Shown here piece by piece: positions 8,773 through 16,430 of a stretch of 64,000 nucleotides of DNA. Position numbers and translations under genes: made by a program. The DNA comes from Catellatospora sp. TT07R-123 (GTDB taxonomy: Bacteria > Actinomycetota > Actinomycetes > Mycobacteriales > Micromonosporaceae). Every line of letters begins with the position of its first letter. The first letter of the stretch is position 1. The DNA is taken from contig NZ_BNEM01000002.1 in the NCBI RefSeq assembly GCF_018327705.1, forward strand, positions 3,038,001 through 3,102,000, in the 5' to 3' direction. The notes under the pieces were generated by a model. That model worked only from the letters and a program-made list of their open reading frames with translations, made no database searches and was not told the DNA's origin.

Positions 8773-9660
8773 TCAGCGACCTCGGTCACGGTGGTGCGGG
8801 CACGGGCCGTCGGGCATCGGCGGACCCGGTGGCACGGCCACCCCCGCCGCGAGCAGCGCCGATCGCAGCTCGATGAGGCAGTTGGCGTCCCCGATCAGCT
8901 CAGCGGGCACACCGATGTCCACCTCGGACACCGTGATCCGGTAGGTCTGGGCGCGGATGGTGCCGTTGGCGACGGCGAAGTCGGCCACGGCCCGGACCCC
9001 GGCGGGGGCGGGCAGCAGGCGCAGCAGGAATTCGGGGCGGTCGCCGTGGGCGTACCCGTCGAAGGGGGCCTTGACCACCAGGTCGGGCTCCGGCGACAGC
9101 CAGTCGGCCTCCCCCGGGCGCACCGAGTGGCGGCTGCGGAAGATCTCGTGCCGCAGCACCCGGTAGCGGTCGCACAGGACCAGCGCCCGCTGCACCCGGT
9201 CGGCCAGGGCGCGGGTGTTCTCGCCGGCGGCGACCGGGGCCAGCAGGGTCGCGAGCCGGTCGCGCCACCAGTGGCGCAGCGGCTCGTCCAGCGAGTGGCG
9301 CCACGCCTGCTCGGCGCAGTGCCCGGCGAACTCCAGGGCCTCGGCGAGCGCGGCCAGGCGCAGGTCGGCGGCGGGCCACAGCAGCAGCGGGGCCTGGCCG
9401 GGCAGGATGAGGGCGCTGGCGCGCCGCAGTGCGCAGTACTGGGTGACGGCGCGCAGCGCCCCGGTGGCGACCAGGTCGACGTCCATGGGGTTGTCGCACC
9501 AGTCCCAGTTGTGGCGGACCCGGTCGAGTTCCTGGTGCAACGGGTCGCGCAACCTGCTGACGCCGTGCTCGCCGTGACCGGGGCGGGTGACCGCGTCGAC
9601 GGTGTCGGCCCCGAAGAGCAGAGCGGGGATGTAGTCCTGGCGCGCGTCGAGAATGTTCAT
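8773..9660 (-). CDS. Hypothetical protein, 295 aa
   Basis: Start supported by a GGAGGT ribosome site 7 bases before ATG. I do not recognise a family. The product is soluble and helical, rich in Leu, Arg and Trp (HNWDWCDNP, HWWRDRLATLLAP), without signal peptide or membrane helix. The C-terminal part (about 200-260) looks more beta-structured. It follows no gene closely upstream and lies 97 bases above the HTH gene on the same strand, so the two could be co-transcribed, with this one first. Function unknown. Confidence 0.7.
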   Translation of the reverse strand: MNILDARQDYIPALLFGADTVDAVTRPGHGEHGVSRLRDPLHQELDRVRHNWDWCDNPMDVDLVATGALRAVTQYCALRRASALILPGQAPLLLWPAADLRLAALAEALEFAGHCAEQAWRHSLDEPLRHWWRDRLATLLAPVAAGENTRALADRVQRALVLCDRYRVLRHEIFRSRHSVRPGEADWLSPEPDLVVKAPFDGYAHGDRPEFLLRLLPAPAGVRAVADFAVANGTIRAQTYRITVSEVDIGVPAELIGDANCLIELRSALLAAGVAVPPGPPMPDGPCPHHRDRGR

Positions 9661-9815
9661 CCGCGTACCTCCAGGCGCAGCTTATGCCATCGACACAAGT
9701 CCAATTGAGACGGTATGACACCCGCCGCGCGGCCAGGGCGGCCGGCCGGGCGGTCACGAAGATCACCAGCGGCTGTGGGGGCGGCGGCCCCGCCGGTGGT
9801 GCTTATATGGGTGGT

Positions 9816-11474
9816 ATGACCAACCCGGCGATCCTGACCGTCGACGACGACGCGGCCGTCTCGCGGGCAGTGGCCCGCGACCTGCGCCGCCAGTACGGCG
9901 AGCGCTACCGCATCGTGCGCGCCGCCTCCGGCGCCGAGGCCCTCGACGCGCTCCGGGAGATCAAACTCCGGGGCGAACAGGTGGCGGTGCTGCTCGCCGA
10001 CTACCGGATGCCGCAGATGAACGGCATCCAGTTCCTGGAAGCGGCGATGGACCTGTTCCCGCGCGCCCGGCGGGTGCTGCTGACGGCGTACGCGGACACC
10101 GATGCCGCGATCAGCGCCATCAACGTGGTCGACCTGGATCACTATCTGCTCAAGCCGTGGAACCCGCCTGAGGAGCACCTCTACCCGATCGTCGACACGC
10201 TGCTGGACGCGTGGCAGACCACGCCCGACGCGGCGACGGCCGAGATCCGGGTGGTGGGGCACCGCTGGTCGGCGCCGTCGTACAAGGTGCGCGACTTCCT
10301 GGCCCGCAACCTGGTGCCGTACCGGTGGCTGACCACCGACGACCCGGAGGGCCAGCGGCTGCTCAGCGCGGCCGGGGTGACCGAGGCCGACGTGCCGCTG
10401 GTGATCACCGCCGAGGGCAAGACGCTGGTGCAGCCCGGTGAGGCGGAGCTGGCCGGCAGCGCGGGCCTGACCATCACCCCGGGCTCGGACTTCTACGACG
10501 TGATCGTGATCGGGGCGGGCCCGGCCGGCCTCGGCGCCGCCGTGTACGCCGCCTCCGAGGGCCTGCGCACCGTGCTGGTGGAGCGGCGCGCCACCGGCGG
10601 GCAGGCCGGGCAGAGCAGCCGGATCGAGAACTACCTCGGCTTCCCCGACGGCGTCTCCGGCGCCCAGCTCACCGACCGGGCCCGCCGCCAGGCGCTCAAG
10701 TTCGGCGCCGAGCTGCTCAGCGCCCGCGAGGTGGTGGCGCTGGAGCAGGCCGGGGCGACCCGGGTGGTGCACTTCGCCGACGGCAGCCGCATCGCGGCAC
10801 ACAGCGTGGTGCTGGCCACGGGCGTGTCGTACCGGATGCTCGACGTGCCCGGCTGCGCCGACCTGACCGGGCGCGGGGTCTACTACGGCTCGGCCGCCAC
10901 CGAGGCGGCCAACTGCGCCGGGCAGGACGTCTACCTGGTCGGCGGCGCCAACTCGGCCGGTCAGGCCGCGGTCTACTTCTCCCGCTACGCCAGCCGCGTG
11001 CACCTGCTGATCCGCGCCGAGAACCTACAGCGGTCGATGTCGCAGTACCTGATCGACCAGATCGAGGCGATCGAGAACATCACCGTGCACCCGTTCACCG
11101 AGGTGTGCGGCAGCGAGGGCGGCGAGCACCTGGACCGGATCACGCTGGTCGACTCCCGCACCGGGCAGCGGCGCACCGTGGACGCCGAGTGGCTGTTCAT
11201 CATGATCGGCGCCGAGCCGCGCACCGAGTGGCTCGACGGCGTCATCGCGCGCGACCCGCGCGGCTTCGTGCTGACCGGGCCGGACCTGATCCACGGCGGG
11301 CACCGCCCGGCCGGGTGGAACCTGCCGCGCGACCCGTACCACCTGGAATGCAGCGTGCCGGGCGTCTTCGCCGCCGGTGACGTGCGCGCGGACTCCGTCA
11401 AGCGCGTCGCCTCCGCCGTCGGCGAGGGCGCCATGGCCATCTCGCTGGTGCACCGCTACCTGGAGGCGCAATGA
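9816..11474 (+). CDS. Response regulator fused to Cys-less glutaredoxin-like and thioredoxin-reductase-like domains
   Basis: A 552-residue fusion. Residues 1-125 are a receiver domain with acidic pocket D10-D12, phospho-acceptor D62 (LLADYRMPQMNG), T90 and K113. Residues about 143-215 look like a glutaredoxin/thioredoxin fold, but the active-site position reads SAPS instead of CPxC. Residues 225-552 are a thioredoxin-reductase-like FAD/NADPH oxidoreductase (VIGAGPAGLG, later VGGANSAGQA and FAAGDVR). Where thioredoxin reductase has CATC, this protein has GSAA, so both catalytic cysteines are missing. The next gene, a histidine kinase, overlaps by 4 bases and is the likely phosphodonor. The output is probably a flavin redox activity or sensor, not dithiol reduction. 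ATG at 9807 is an alternative start. Confidence 0.9.
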   Translation: MTNPAILTVDDDAAVSRAVARDLRRQYGERYRIVRAASGAEALDALREIKLRGEQVAVLLADYRMPQMNGIQFLEAAMDLFPRARRVLLTAYADTDAAISAINVVDLDHYLLKPWNPPEEHLYPIVDTLLDAWQTTPDAATAEIRVVGHRWSAPSYKVRDFLARNLVPYRWLTTDDPEGQRLLSAAGVTEADVPLVITAEGKTLVQPGEAELAGSAGLTITPGSDFYDVIVIGAGPAGLGAAVYAASEGLRTVLVERRATGGQAGQSSRIENYLGFPDGVSGAQLTDRARRQALKFGAELLSAREVVALEQAGATRVVHFADGSRIAAHSVVLATGVSYRMLDVPGCADLTGRGVYYGSAATEAANCAGQDVYLVGGANSAGQAAVYFSRYASRVHLLIRAENLQRSMSQYLIDQIEAIENITVHPFTEVCGSEGGEHLDRITLVDSRTGQRRTVDAEWLFIMIGAEPRTEWLDGVIARDPRGFVLTGPDLIHGGHRPAGWNLPRDPYHLECSVPGVFAAGDVRADSVKRVASAVGEGAMAISLVHRYLEAQ

Positions 11475-12940
11475 CCACCACCGACGAGCCCGTGCGCGCC
11501 TGCGGCGGCGGCACCCCGCTGCCCGAGCGGCTGTCGCGGGAGCAGCTGCGCACCCTGTTCCTGTTCGAGAAGCTCAGCGACGACCGGCTGGACTGGCTGA
11601 CCGAGCACGGCGCCGTCGAGCACTTCGCCGCCGGGCCGGTCTACCGCGAGGGCGACCCGGCCACCTGCTTCTACGTGCTGCTCTCCGGTGCCGTCGCGAT
11701 GAGCCGGCAGGTCCACGGCGAGCAGCTGGAGACCAACCGCACCGACCAGCGCGGCGTGTACGCGGGCGCCACCCAGGCATACCTGGGTGACCGGGTCAAC
11801 CAGGTCTACCCGAACTCGCTGCGCGCGGTCGTCGACTCCGACTTCCTGGTGCTGCCCGCCGACACCTTCGCGAGCATGATGCGCGAGTGGTTCCCGATGG
11901 CGATGCACCTGCTGGAGGGTGCCTTCTTCGGCATGCGCAGCCAGCAGACCATCGTCAGCGAGCGGGAGCGGCTGCTCGCGTTGGGCTCGCTGTCGGCGGG
12001 CCTGACCCACGAGCTGAACAATCCCGCCGCCGCGGCCGTACGCGCCACCTCGGTGCTGCGCCAGCGGGTGGCCGGGATGCGGCACAAGCTCGCCCTGATC
12101 GCCGACGGGCGGCTGGACGGCACCAAGCTGCGCCAGCTCGTCGACCTCCAGGAGGAGGCGGTCAAGCGGGTCGCCTCCGCCCCGCAGCTCACCCCGATGC
12201 AGACCTCCGACGCCGAGGACACCCTCGCCGACTGGCTCGACGAGCACGACATCGCCGGGGCCTGGGACATCGCCCCGACGCTGGTCGCGGGCGGGGTCGA
12301 CCCGGAGTGGCTGGGCAAGGTCGCCGAGACCGTGGGCGGGGAGAACCTGGAGTCGGCGGTGCGCTGGCTGACGTACACGCTGGACACCGAGCTGCTGATG
12401 GGCGAGATCGACGACTCGGTCACCCGGATCTCCGGGCTGGTCGCGGCGGCCAAGCAGTACTCGCAGCTGGACCGGGCGCCGTACCAGACCGTCGACCTGC
12501 ACGACCTGCTCAAGGCGACGCTGATCATGATGCAGGCCAAGATCCCCAAGGGGGTGTCGGTGGTCAAGGAGTTCGACCGCAGCCTGCCCAAGATCTCCGG
12601 GTACGCCGCCGAGCTGAACCAGGTCTGGACCAACCTCATCGACAACGCCCTGTCGGCCATGGGCGAGCAGGGCACCCTCACCGTCCGTACCGGGCGGGAG
12701 GACGGCGACTGCCTGTTCGTCGAGGTCGGCGACACCGGGCCCGGCATCGACCCGGCGATCCGGCCGCGCATCTTCGAGCCGTTCTTCACCACCAAGCCTG
12801 TCGGCGAGGGGACGGGGCTCGGGCTCGACATCTCGTACCGGATCGTGGTCAACAAGCACCACGGCGACATCCGGGTCTCCTCGCAGCCCGGCGACACCCG
12901 GTTCCGCGTCGTGCTCCCGATCGACCCCGAGGCGGACTGA
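11471..12940 (+). CDS. Cytosolic sensor histidine kinase with cyclic-nucleotide-binding-like domain
   Basis: A 489-residue kinase. Residues about 25-140 form a cNMP-binding/CRP-like effector domain (FLFEKLSDDRLDWL, then AGPVYREGDPATCFYVLLSG). The dimerisation helix carries the phospho-acceptor H180 in LSAGLTHELNNP. The HATPase_c domain shows the N box (VWTNLIDNALSAM), G1 (DTGPGID), F (FEPFFTTK) and G2 (GTGLGLDI). There is no transmembrane segment, so sensing is internal. The stop-start ATGA overlap with the response-regulator fusion implies translational coupling and a dedicated two-component pair. Ligand unknown: the phosphate-binding arginine expected in true cAMP sites is not obvious. Confidence 0.93.
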   Translation: MTTTDEPVRACGGGTPLPERLSREQLRTLFLFEKLSDDRLDWLTEHGAVEHFAAGPVYREGDPATCFYVLLSGAVAMSRQVHGEQLETNRTDQRGVYAGATQAYLGDRVNQVYPNSLRAVVDSDFLVLPADTFASMMREWFPMAMHLLEGAFFGMRSQQTIVSERERLLALGSLSAGLTHELNNPAAAAVRATSVLRQRVAGMRHKLALIADGRLDGTKLRQLVDLQEEAVKRVASAPQLTPMQTSDAEDTLADWLDEHDIAGAWDIAPTLVAGGVDPEWLGKVAETVGGENLESAVRWLTYTLDTELLMGEIDDSVTRISGLVAAAKQYSQLDRAPYQTVDLHDLLKATLIMMQAKIPKGVSVVKEFDRSLPKISGYAAELNQVWTNLIDNALSAMGEQGTLTVRTGREDGDCLFVEVGDTGPGIDPAIRPRIFEPFFTTKPVGEGTGLGLDISYRIVVNKHHGDIRVSSQPGDTRFRVVLPIDPEAD

Positions 12941-13042
12941 GCCCGACCAGCCCGACCAGGCCGACCAGGCCGACCACGTCGCGCTGCGGCGGGCGCCCAG
13001 TGCCGGCGCTGTCCTCGTCGCCGCCGCGGCGCGGGGTGGTGG

Positions 13043-13103
13043 GTGCAGTTTCGGGGAAAGTGGACGAATCTTGGACGCGATTCGAGCACTTTCCCTGAAA
13101 GTG
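13043..13103. repeat. Intergenic inverted repeat, family D copy 1
   Basis: Left arm GTGCAGTTTCGGGGAAAGTG and right arm CACTTTCCCTGAAAGTG pair imperfectly around a loop of about 25 bases. A related element with the same GTTTCGGGGAA core lies at 62937-62999. It follows the kinase gene and may act as a transcript end; no U-tract. Confidence 0.6.
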
Positions 13104-13142
13104 TATGAACGCTGCGGGTGGCTCTGCTCGATCGGGCGCGGG

Positions 13143-14507
13143 TCAGCGGCTGTTGCGGCCGCGCGGGCCGTTCGAGGGACGCTCGGTGTGGGCCGCGCCG
13201 CCATGATCGTTGCGCGCGCGTTTGCGCGGGTTCCCTTTGCCGTCTTTGCCGTCTTTGCCGCTGTCCTTGCTGTCCTTGCCTGACGGTGATCCGGAATCGT
13301 GGACGCTGGATGTCGCTGGGGCAGCACCAGGCGTCCACGATTCCGGATCTTCCTGACCGCCCTCAACGTCTGGCACGGCGGTTTCCGCCGCCCCGGCCGA
13401 TCCGTCGGCCGCTCCCGCCCCGACCACCGCCTCGTGCCCAGACGCCGCAGACGGCTCACCCACCTGCGGCACAGCCGCCTGCGGCACGATCTCCTGCGCC
13501 ACGGCCTCCTGCGGACCGACCACCTCCGCCACGGCCTCCTGCGGACCGACCACCTCCGCCACGGCCTCCTGCGGACCGACCACCTCCGCCACGGCCTCCT
13601 GCGGACCGACCACCTCCGCCACGGCCTCCTGCGGACCGACCACCTCCGCCACGGCCTCCTGCGGACCGACCACCTCCGCCACGGCCTCCTGCGGACCGAT
13701 CGGCTGAAGGTCAGCCGCCTGCGTCTCGACTTCTTGGGCTCTGACCTCTTGGGCTCCGGCCTTTCGTGCTCCGGCCTTTTGCGGTCCGGCCGCTGGCGGT
13801 CCGGCCGCTGGCGGGGTGGCCGCTGACGGGGTGGCCGCTGACGGGGTGGCCGCTGACGGGGTGGCCGCTGACGGGGTGGCTGCTGGAGCGGCGGTCGGCT
13901 GCGTTTCGGTCGGCTGCGGTCCGGTGGCTTGCTGGAGGGGCGCAGGTTCCGGTGGGGCCGTCGGCGGAGTGCGGGCGACGTCGGGAGAGAGGTCGCCGGT
14001 CGGCGTGAGGTCCGGGTCGGTCGGGGTGAGGTCCTGGTCGTGGTTCGGGGCGGGGGCGGCGGGGAAGGCGGGTGCCGGGGCGGGGCCCCCGTCCTGGCTG
14101 CGGCGGTGGGCCAGGGCCAGCTCGTAGTCGCGCCGGGACCGCTCGGCGTCGCGTTCGGCCTGCTCCCGGATGTCGCGCGCCTGCTCGTACGCCTTGCGCA
14201 GCACCTCCTGCGCCGCCGCCCGGATGTCATGGGCCTCCCGCTCGGCCAGCCGCAGCATCTCGTGGATCCGGGGGCCGACGGTGAGGTGCGGCCGGGCCTG
14301 GGCCAGCTCGGCGCCCAGCCGGGAGACCTCCATCCGGGCCACCCCGAGCGCCGCCTCCGCCTCGGTGAGCCGCTGCACCTCGGCGGCCAGCCGCCGCAGC
14401 CGCCGTCCCATGTCCTCGATGAAGTCGTCCACCTCGTCCATCGCGTACCCGAACAGGGCGGTGGGGAACCGCTCCGCACTGTCGAGCTGGGCTGCGGTCC
14501 GGGCCAT
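13143..14507 (-). CDS. DivIVA-like coiled-coil protein with long repeat-rich tail
   Basis: A 454-residue protein. The N-terminus contains a DivIVA-like membrane-curvature motif (FGYAMDEVDDFIEDMGRRL, about 18-36) and a charged coiled coil to about 145, including many RDIREQAERDAERSRRDYE-type heptads. The rest is disordered: a Pro/Thr segment, five ATPSA-type pentapeptides, seven VGPQEAVAEV-type decapeptides (about 270-336), then a basic Lys/Asp/Gly and Arg/Asn tail. DivIVA/Wag31-like proteins act at poles and septa in actinobacteria; this one is likely a cytoskeletal or scaffold relative, not the essential DivIVA. The start follows a weak AGGG site. The C-terminal coding region contains a 19-base-arm palindrome (13288-13349). 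Confidence 0.8.
   Translation of the reverse strand: MARTAAQLDSAERFPTALFGYAMDEVDDFIEDMGRRLRRLAAEVQRLTEAEAALGVARMEVSRLGAELAQARPHLTVGPRIHEMLRLAEREAHDIRAAAQEVLRKAYEQARDIREQAERDAERSRRDYELALAHRRSQDGGPAPAPAFPAAPAPNHDQDLTPTDPDLTPTGDLSPDVARTPPTAPPEPAPLQQATGPQPTETQPTAAPAATPSAATPSAATPSAATPSAATPPAAGPPAAGPQKAGARKAGAQEVRAQEVETQAADLQPIGPQEAVAEVVGPQEAVAEVVGPQEAVAEVVGPQEAVAEVVGPQEAVAEVVGPQEAVAEVVGPQEAVAQEIVPQAAVPQVGEPSAASGHEAVVGAGAADGSAGAAETAVPDVEGGQEDPESWTPGAAPATSSVHDSGSPSGKDSKDSGKDGKDGKGNPRKRARNDHGGAAHTERPSNGPRGRNSR
13288..13349. repeat. Perfect 19-base-arm inverted repeat within a coding region
   Basis: Arms 13288-13306 and 13331-13349 are exact inverse complements (GATCCGGAATCGTGGACGC), with a 24-base loop. 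It lies in the disordered tail of the DivIVA-like gene and is translated through. It has the geometry of the intergenic palindromes elsewhere in this window. Confidence 0.85.
13501..13699. repeat. Six identical 30-base tandem repeats plus a partial seventh
   Basis: Six exact copies of a 30-base unit beginning ACGGCCTCCTGCGGACCGAC, then 19 bases of a seventh. The unit equals ten codons and encodes VGPQEAVAEV in the DivIVA-like protein. Exact identity including third positions points to recent expansion by slippage or unequal exchange. Confidence 0.95.
13811..13880. repeat. 15-base tandem repeats encoding ATPSA
   Basis: Four to five copies of GCTGACGGGGTGGCC in the same DivIVA-like gene, encoding a separate pentapeptide array in the linker. 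Confidence 0.9.
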
Positions 14508-14566
14508 AAGGAAACCCTAGCCAGGGTCCGGGCTGGTCAGAGCCCGATTCGGATTCTTGCGGCGGC

Positions 14567-14929
14567 CTACGTCCAGGCCACGCGCAGCCGCGCCAGTCCG
14601 GACGCGAACGCGGCCCGGTCCAGCACCGCGCCCCGGTGCGGTCCGGCGGCGACCGGCTCGTCGAAGAACCGGTCGGGCAGCGTACCCATGCCGTGCCCGA
14701 GCTTGTCGTCGATCGCCTGCTGGCGGCGCAGCCGCTCCCGGCCGAGCGCGAACACGTCGTCGGGCGCGAACGGCCGCCCCCCGCGGCGGCCACCGGCGGT
14801 CTGGGCGTCGATCGCGCGGGATTGCACGTCGAGGGCGTGCAGGATCCCGCCGAAGCCGTCCGGCTGCTCGGTCCACTGATCGGTCCGCTGCTCGCCGGTG
14901 CTCAGGTCGAAGTGCGGGTACACGCTCAC
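14567..14929 (-). CDS. Hypothetical protein, last gene of the fuc/lut minus operon
   Basis: A 120-residue soluble protein beginning MSVYPHFDLSTGEQRTDQW from a GTG that overlaps the stop of the aldo/keto reductase gene in a GTGA, which argues for translational coupling. I do not recognise a domain. It is Arg/Asp-rich and helical (DDVFALGRERLRRQQAIDDKLG, about 57-79), with no signal or membrane segment. Its place at the end of the L-fucose/L-lactate operon suggests an accessory role there, but no function can be read from the sequence. It ends 59 bases above the DivIVA-like gene start. Confidence 0.7.
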   Translation of the reverse strand: MSVYPHFDLSTGEQRTDQWTEQPDGFGGILHALDVQSRAIDAQTAGGRRGGRPFAPDDVFALGRERLRRQQAIDDKLGHGMGTLPDRFFDEPVAAGPHRGAVLDRAAFASGLARLRVAWT

Positions 14930-15903
14930 ACGGGGACTGGGGCGTCCGGGCGGAGCAGCCCTTCGGCGACCAGTTCGGCCCAGAGGTCGGCGGGGGTCGG
15001 GGCGGCGATGCGGGCGGCGGCCTGGGCCACGTGGTCGGGGTGGTCGGCGCCGATGACGACCGAGGCGACGGCCGGGTGCGCCCCGGCGAAGGCGAGGGCC
15101 GCCTGGGGCAGGCTGACGCCGTGCCTGGCGCAGACGGCGGCGATGGCGCGGGTGCGGGCCAGCACGGGGGCGGAGACGCGGCCGTACTCGAAGGTGGCGG
15201 TCTCGTCGGGGTGTTCCAGGGCGAGCAGCCCGCTGTTGAACACGCTGGCGTTGAGCACCCGGATGCCGCGCGCGGCGCAGGCGGGCAGCACGGCGTCCAG
15301 TGCCCGCTGCTCCAGCAGGGTGTAGCGCCCGGCGACCATGAGCACGTCCGCGTCGGTCTCGGTGGCGAACCGTTCGAGCAGGCCGAGGTCGTTGGTGCCG
15401 ACGCCGATCGCGCCGAGCACGCCCTGCGCCCGCAGCGCGGCCAGGGCCGGGTAGCCCTCGCGCAGCGCCGCGTCCGGGTCGGGGCTGGCCTCGGGGTCGT
15501 GCAGCAGCGCGATGTCGATCCGGTCGAGGCCGAGCCGGGTGAGGCTGTCGTCGAGGCTGCGGCGTACGCCGTCGGCGCTGAAGTCCCAGACGCGCCGATG
15601 GGTGGCGGGGGTGTCGAAGCCGTGCTCGCGGTCGCTGCCGCCGTCCGGATTGTCGACCAGCACCCGGCCGACCTTCGTGGACAGGGCGTACGTCTCGCGC
15701 GGATGCCGGGCGAGCACCCGGCCGAGGCGGCGTTCGGCCAGGCCGACGCCGTAGTGCGGCGCGGTGTCGTAGTAGCGCACGCCGTCGGCCCAGGCCTGCT
15801 CGACGGTGGCGTCGGCACGCTGCTCGTCGATGGCGCGGTAGAGGTTGCCCAGCGGCCCGGAGCCCAGGCCCAGCGGGGTCACGGCGGCGAGAGGGTCGGT
15901 CAA
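14926..15903 (-). CDS. Aldo/keto reductase, probable L-fucose (D-threo-aldose) 1-dehydrogenase
   Basis: A 325-residue AKR that would oxidise L-fucose to L-fuconolactone with NAD(P), the entry step of the pathway encoded around it. It shows GSGPLGNLYRAIDE at the N-terminus, the catalytic Asp-Tyr region VRYYDTAPHYGVGLAERRLG (D and Y near 47-52), the Lys in LSTKVGRVL and the His in ALLHDPEASP. The start is a TTG at 15903 with GGAAAGGAA 5 bases upstream, overlapping the lutC stop as TTGA. AKRs of this subfamily are annotated as D-threo-aldose or L-fucose dehydrogenases; specificity here is inferred from neighbours. Confidence 0.87.
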   Translation of the reverse strand: MTDPLAAVTPLGLGSGPLGNLYRAIDEQRADATVEQAWADGVRYYDTAPHYGVGLAERRLGRVLARHPRETYALSTKVGRVLVDNPDGGSDREHGFDTPATHRRVWDFSADGVRRSLDDSLTRLGLDRIDIALLHDPEASPDPDAALREGYPALAALRAQGVLGAIGVGTNDLGLLERFATETDADVLMVAGRYTLLEQRALDAVLPACAARGIRVLNASVFNSGLLALEHPDETATFEYGRVSAPVLARTRAIAAVCARHGVSLPQAALAFAGAHPAVASVVIGADHPDHVAQAAARIAAPTPADLWAELVAEGLLRPDAPVPV

Positions 15904-16430
15904 CGCGGTTCCTTTCCGGCGTCGGCGTGGACGCACACGATGTCGAGCCGGCGCGGCCCGTGCACGCCCTCCACCCGGTTGAGCTCGATGTCGCTGGTGG
16001 CGGAGGGCCCGGAGATCATCGTGAGGGGGCGGGCCGGGTCGGGCAAGGCCGCGAACAGGTCGGGCACGTCGGCCACGACGCGGTCGTCGTACACGACGCA
16101 GACGTGGTGGTCGGGGACCAGCGTGAGCAGGCGGCGGCCCTGGCCGGGGCCGGTGTCCAGGACGATGGTGCCGGTCTCGGCGATCGCGGCGGCGCAGCCG
16201 GTGAGCACCGACAGGCCGGGGGCGTCCAGCTCCGCCGGGGTGAGCCCGTGGTCGGGCAGCCGCGGCGGCGCCAGGTCGCGGGTCCACGCCTGCGGCAGCC
16301 CCGGGGGTACGACCACCGCCGACGCCCCCGCCAGCAGCCCCGCCAGCACGCCGGGCAGCTCCGGTTCGGTGCAGCGGTGGATGCCGGCGCGGTAGTCCCC
16401 GGCCCGCTCGGCGAACAGCTCACTCAGCAT
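15900..16430 (-). CDS. lutC: LUD-domain protein LutC, L-lactate oxidation
   Basis: A 176-residue single LUD domain (VVPPGLP, GCAAAIAETGTIVLDTGPGQGRRLLTLVPDHHVCVV, SGPSATSDIELNRVEGVHGPR), characteristic of LutC/LldG, the third subunit of the non-flavin L-lactate dehydrogenase complex. It acts in the cytosol or at the membrane with LutA and LutB to oxidise L-lactate to pyruvate. The ATG at 16430 overlaps the lutB end by 11 bases, and the stop overlaps the AKR start, so the three genes are coupled. The full-length family is about 200-220 residues; this copy has a shortened N-terminus. Confidence 0.92.
   Translation of the reverse strand: MLSELFAERAGDYRAGIHRCTEPELPGVLAGLLAGASAVVVPPGLPQAWTRDLAPPRLPDHGLTPAELDAPGLSVLTGCAAAIAETGTIVLDTGPGQGRRLLTLVPDHHVCVVYDDRVVADVPDLFAALPDPARPLTMISGPSATSDIELNRVEGVHGPRRLDIVCVHADAGKEPR

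Noticed and set aside
13501-13699. Regular 30-base repeats reminiscent of a CRISPR array
   Set aside because: The units are directly contiguous with no spacers, and each encodes the same ten residues in an open frame.
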